NCBI GenBank assembly: GCA_023078555.1
Contig: CM041199.1
Coordinates: 6,763,315-6,827,314, forward strand
Source: Ulva prolifera
Taxonomy: Eukaryota > Chlorophyta > Ulvophyceae > Ulvales > Ulvaceae
Direction of reading: 5' to 3'
Length of the DNA: 64,000 nucleotides
Shown here piece by piece: positions 60,858 to 64,000 of the stretch (positions are counted from its first letter, which is position 1; each line of letters begins with the position of its first letter). The notes below the pieces were generated by a model. That model made no database searches. It saw nothing but the letters and a program-made list of their open reading frames with translations, and had not been told where the DNA came from. The translations under genes were made by a program, and so were the position numbers.

Positions 60858-62039
60858 CGCGGGAATTTCAAATTTCATTTTGACAGATGACAGATGACGC
60901 GCTTCGTACGCTGCAAAAGCTTTTACTCGCTGCAGGACTACCGTGCAGCGGCCCCACCTTTGTGCAATGACAAAGTGAATAATTTCAAGTATATGGACAG
61001 GAGTTTGGCGAAATTGCTGCAGTCTGGACGTGTGAGCAGTTGCCTCGCCGCGCTGCATGCTCGCCCCGCGTGTCGCCTTAACTCGACGATCGAGATCTCG
61101 CGACGCTCGGCCCGGTTGCACCGTTGAACTCCATGCACTGGCACAAAAAGACGCAAGAGAGGGCTGATATGACGCATGTGATTCAAGTGTGGTCCGTGCA
61201 GTCCTGGGGACGGAAATCGGGCCGGAAATTGGGCCAGAACAAGGTCCAGGATCATGCGAGCCCCTCAGACATTTCTGCGAAGTGTTCTGAAGGTCTACAG
61301 ACTCACAATAACCTCACGGGCACCGCTAGAACATCGCTGGACACATGCTGTGAAATGTACAGCGATTTGGATATGCGCGGCCACACGCTCGAGTGCATCA
61401 TCGCCCAGCGAAAAAAAAGAGGCCTGGCGTATCACCGTCGTGCTGGATGGCTCCGTCATTATGAAGCTTGTGTATGTCAATAGCGTTTCCGTGATCTATT
61501 GATTGAAGCGATGTGGGTGTCTTCGACTTGTTTGTCACTGGCTACGGACAGCTGCTGCTGCCATCGCTCCAAGGTAGACCCAAGCAATCGCCGTTGCTTT
61601 CGCGAGCGTGCAGGATGATCTGCAGATATGCAACGCATTTTTGCGTTGCTCAGCGGGTGCGGCTATTTCAGCACGTATTTGCTTCTTCTGATACGTCACC
61701 CGTGCTTACAAAGCGTGTCGGTCCAATATGGCTGCCAAGCGATGCTGATCGCAACCAACTGGCGTTCGTGTAGAATACATATTCATGTCGGTGGGTCTGT
61801 TCGAACTTTGTCCACATAGCAAAGTAAAACGTGACATTGGCGTTTTTGCCGAGCGTAGACAGTACAAGCGCCACGTACCGTATGCTCCGTTCTCAAGTTC
61901 AGTATGCCCTGCGTAGATCATACCATCTTCTACTATCATTCATGTGGAATACCATTCCCGGACCTGTTTTGTGCCAGGATGGGCAGGACAGCAGCTCGCT
62001 TTGCCCTGGCAGAGCACCGTTCGGTAGCTCAGCGCTAAG
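60858..62039. other. Region without a supported gene
   Basis: Protein-like fragments occur, for example minus 61939-61862 (MIVEDGMIYAGHTELENGAY followed by a GTACGT donor) and minus 61480-61295 (SLGDDALERVAAHIQIAVHF). They did not join into a gene. It could be a small or decayed minus-strand gene. Confidence 0.3.
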
Positions 62040-62046
62040 GTCCGCC

Positions 62047-62250
62047 AAAAACGTATAATCTCAGGTCATATACGTTTCATGTGTCGTATAATATCTGAAT
62101 CTCCAATGTTGCCGTATATGTCGCCGTATGGCGTATAAACTGCCGTATAGGGCGTATGTTGCACCGTATAGCCGTATGATGTGCCGTACATGCCCCTGAT
62201 GACCCATACGATGTTCATATACGCCTGTTTGATGGCATACTGAGGGCACG
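62047..62250. repeat. Clustered CCGTATA/GCGTATA motifs (subterminal repeats)
   Basis: About nine CGTAT motifs in both CCGTAT and GCGTAT form, plus inverse ATACG copies, occur within ~200 bp, mostly between 62080 and 62175. They lie past the 3' end of the hAT transposase gene. Confidence 0.75.
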
Positions 62251-62546
62251 TACTAGGCCGCTTGATGGTTTGAGAGCGTTCTCATCCCTGGTGTGAGCAA
62301 AGCAGCATACACAAGATCTTCGACTTGTTTATAAGTTGTGTTGTTTGAGGTAATGCCACTTGAATATAAACAACATGTACACAACGTGGCAGGTGAACAT
62401 TGTGAGGATTAATATTGTGGTTATGACGAATGCGACATGGCGGCGCTGCTGTGCAGCGTTCACTGTTTAAACATGCAAACATCTCGTGAGTGGTACAGCA
62501 CAACGTCCAACTCAGGGTACAAGATCACTCTCAGATCCACAATCTC

Positions 62547-64000
62547 TCAAAGCGCATTGATTGTGTCAAGCATCACAGCCAGGTCCCCCATAGTGGCAGG
62601 CTTCCCTCGTGCCAATCTATCATTCTGCTTGATGTAAATGAGGTCAGTAGCACGTTCAAGCCCCAGATTCGAGCGGGCCTTCACATACACCTGACCCCAC
62701 TCAGTCCAATTGCGCTCCGAAGCGCAGGCCGTCACAGGCATGGACATCACAATTTGTGCAACCTTGGCAAGCACTGGATACTCAGAAACGAGCATGCGTT
62801 CCCATATCCTGATTCGCCGAGCTGAGCTTGGAACACGCCCATCCACATCAGGCTTGGTGAGATTCACAATGGTCTTTTCATTGCGAGCTTCGATGCCCAT
62901 GCCCCTGAACATAGCCAGCTCATCCATAGCTTCGTCACCCTCACCATACGGCGTCACGAAGTCTTCCAGCTCCTGGTACTGTGCAGCACTCAACTCATCA
63001 TGCTTCGGCACATACGACTTGTCCGCCTGGCGCCTCCAGTTGAGGGGGTCAAGCAAATGCGCAGCAAGCATGGCAGATCGCCGGATGAAGTCGCAGCGCT
63101 CAGTGGTCGTCTTGTGCAGAGCGGTGGGGGTGGAAGCACCGGCTTTGCTTGGAATCGCACCAGCATCCAGTGCAGCATTCATGAGTGCAAATTGGGCAAC
63201 ATGGTGCTCAATGTCAGACAGCACGCGGTGCATGTAGCACAACAGGCTTTGGTCTGCTTCGAGCAGATGGATTGCATCCATCACCGGCTTCACCAGCATC
63301 TCGAGCTTTGTGCACAGATGCCACAGATTCTGCGCCTCATCTGTGTCAGTCAGAGCAGCATGCACCGTCTTCAGGGCTGGCTTGTCATTCACAGCCGCAG
63401 CCCACACTGGCGTCACTGACAGCTGAAGGAGCGCGTCCTTAGACCGAACGACGTCCCTCATGACAAAATGCTTGGACCCAAAGCGGGTGTCCACTGCAGT
63501 ACACATGGCCTGCACCCTGCCGTACTTCTCCCTCTGCAGGCGGTGGAGCTCGGACCTCAAGGTACTCGAGCTGCTGAGGGAGGTGGTCACAGTGTTGCAC
63601 AGATCATAAGCGCGCTGCACCCACATAAAGCGCTTGTAAAGATGCTTCAACAGCAGTGACAGACCATGACTTGCGCAGCCCAGGAACACGAGGGCGGGGT
63701 ACTCAGCCTGGAGGAGGGCCATTGCTGCCCTGTTAGCTGAGGTGTTGTCCATGATGACTCCAGATATCACCCCATCTTCGATGCTGCCCTCCAGCTCCTG
63801 AATCGCCCGTGAGTGCAAGTCAGCAATCCATGCCGCGTCCTTGACTTGACCATCAGCGTTCTCAATTCGATGGAACACAGCTGGCCCACTGTCTGGCAAA
63901 ATCATGAGATTGATAAGAGGCACGCCATGAGCTGCTGCCTTCTTGCTCCAGCCGTCAGAGGTGATGGCATATCGCGAACCAATAAGCTCTTGCATGACCT
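62547..64000 (-). CDS. hAT-type transposase (N-terminus beyond window)
   Basis: A single minus-strand open frame of ~484 codons ends at 62547 and stays open to the window edge. Features in order: ITSDGWSKKAAAHG (near the first catalytic Asp of hAT/DUF659 proteins), VIMDNTSANRAAM, FLGCASHGLSLLLK (the conserved C..H..L region), a long helical insertion (LHRLQREKYGRVQAM onward), and the C-terminal dimerisation block VTACASERNWTEWGQVYVKA then ATDLIYIKQNDRLA. The frame has no stops or frameshifts in the visible part, so the element may be young. The N-terminal BED-type zinc finger expected for the family would be outside the window. Confidence 0.88.
   Translation of the reverse strand, partial: VMQELIGSRYAITSDGWSKKAAAHGVPLINLMILPDSGPAVFHRIENADGQVKDAAWIADLHSRAIQELEGSIEDGVISGVIMDNTSANRAAMALLQAEYPALVFLGCASHGLSLLLKHLYKRFMWVQRAYDLCNTVTTSLSSSSTLRSELHRLQREKYGRVQAMCTAVDTRFGSKHFVMRDVVRSKDALLQLSVTPVWAAAVNDKPALKTVHAALTDTDEAQNLWHLCTKLEMLVKPVMDAIHLLEADQSLLCYMHRVLSDIEHHVAQFALMNAALDAGAIPSKAGASTPTALHKTTTERCDFIRRSAMLAAHLLDPLNWRRQADKSYVPKHDELSAAQYQELEDFVTPYGEGDEAMDELAMFRGMGIEARNEKTIVNLTKPDVDGRVPSSARRIRIWERMLVSEYPVLAKVAQIVMSMPVTACASERNWTEWGQVYVKARSNLGLERATDLIYIKQNDRLARGKPATMGDLAVMLDTINAL

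Larger units (their letters stand above)
62040..64000 (-). mobile_element. hAT-family DNA transposon (right part beyond window)
   Basis: It comprises the transposase gene (62547 to the window edge) and, downstream of it, a terminal region crowded with CGTAT motifs typical in style of hAT subterminal repeats. The exact left terminus is not defined because the other end is outside the window. 62040 is an estimate at the start of the motif cluster. Confidence 0.6.

Noticed and set aside
60741..61121. Minus-strand open frame of ~126 codons over the tRNA gene, containing WGSNPRPFDSKSNALSTAP
   Set aside because: The peptide is simply the reverse translation of the tRNA-Arg gene, a well-known false protein call.
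62040..62060. Exact left terminus of the hAT element
   Set aside because: No target duplication or terminal inverted repeat can be verified, because the other end lies outside the window.

Overview
This window looks like nuclear DNA of a GC-rich, intron-rich green alga (Chlorophyta, most likely a trebouxiophyte). The reasons are these: genes with 2-14 exons and phase-consistent GT-AG introns whose acceptors mostly end in TGCAG; long Ala/Pro/Gly-rich disordered proteins; plant/algal families (AP2 domain, HEI10-like RING protein, PYM, MULE and hAT transposases); a eukaryotic tRNA gene with a T-run terminator. There is no sign of operons or of bacterial gene structure. I built the exon models by hand, requiring open frames, splice signals and matching intron phase. 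No transcript data or homology search was available.

Layout. 0.5-3.0 kb (+): putative glycosyltransferase-like protein, 5' end unresolved. 3.0-5.3 kb: no convincing gene. 5.3-10.0 kb (-): 952-residue disordered protein of unknown function. 10.0-12.6 kb: repeats and a strong hairpin. 12.6-16.1 kb (-): 485-residue AP2-domain protein with two minisatellites over its splice sites. 17.1-26.7 kb (+): 14-exon gene for a ~1,678-residue unrecognised protein. 27.3-30.1 kb (-): Tyr/Gly/Pro-rich protein with a predicted C-terminal membrane anchor. 31.2-34.7 kb (+): unrecognised gene. 36.2-37.7 kb (+): HEI10/CCNB1IP1-like meiotic RING protein. 38.2-44.5 kb (-): WD40 protein, WDR27-like. 45.3-46.1 kb (-): PYM, the partner of Y14-Mago. 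47.3-53.0 kb (-): 906-residue protein carrying four copies of a CxxC...CxxC zinc-binding-like module, the most novel-looking gene here. 53.4-57.3 kb (+): MULE DNA transposon with 111-bp terminal inverted repeats, an 8-bp target duplication and a one-base frameshift. 57.8-60 kb (+): secretory gene of unknown function. 60.8 kb: tRNA-Arg(TCG). 62.0-64.0 kb (-): hAT transposon running off the right edge.

Functional themes. The recognisable genes are unrelated housekeeping or regulatory functions: exon-junction-complex recycling (PYM), meiotic crossover (HEI10-like), transcription (AP2), WD40 scaffold and glycan-type chemistry. They do not form a pathway. What is shared is the substrate: short dispersed repeats sit in introns of several genes, tandem repeats overlap splice sites, and three introns appear to use GC-AG boundaries.
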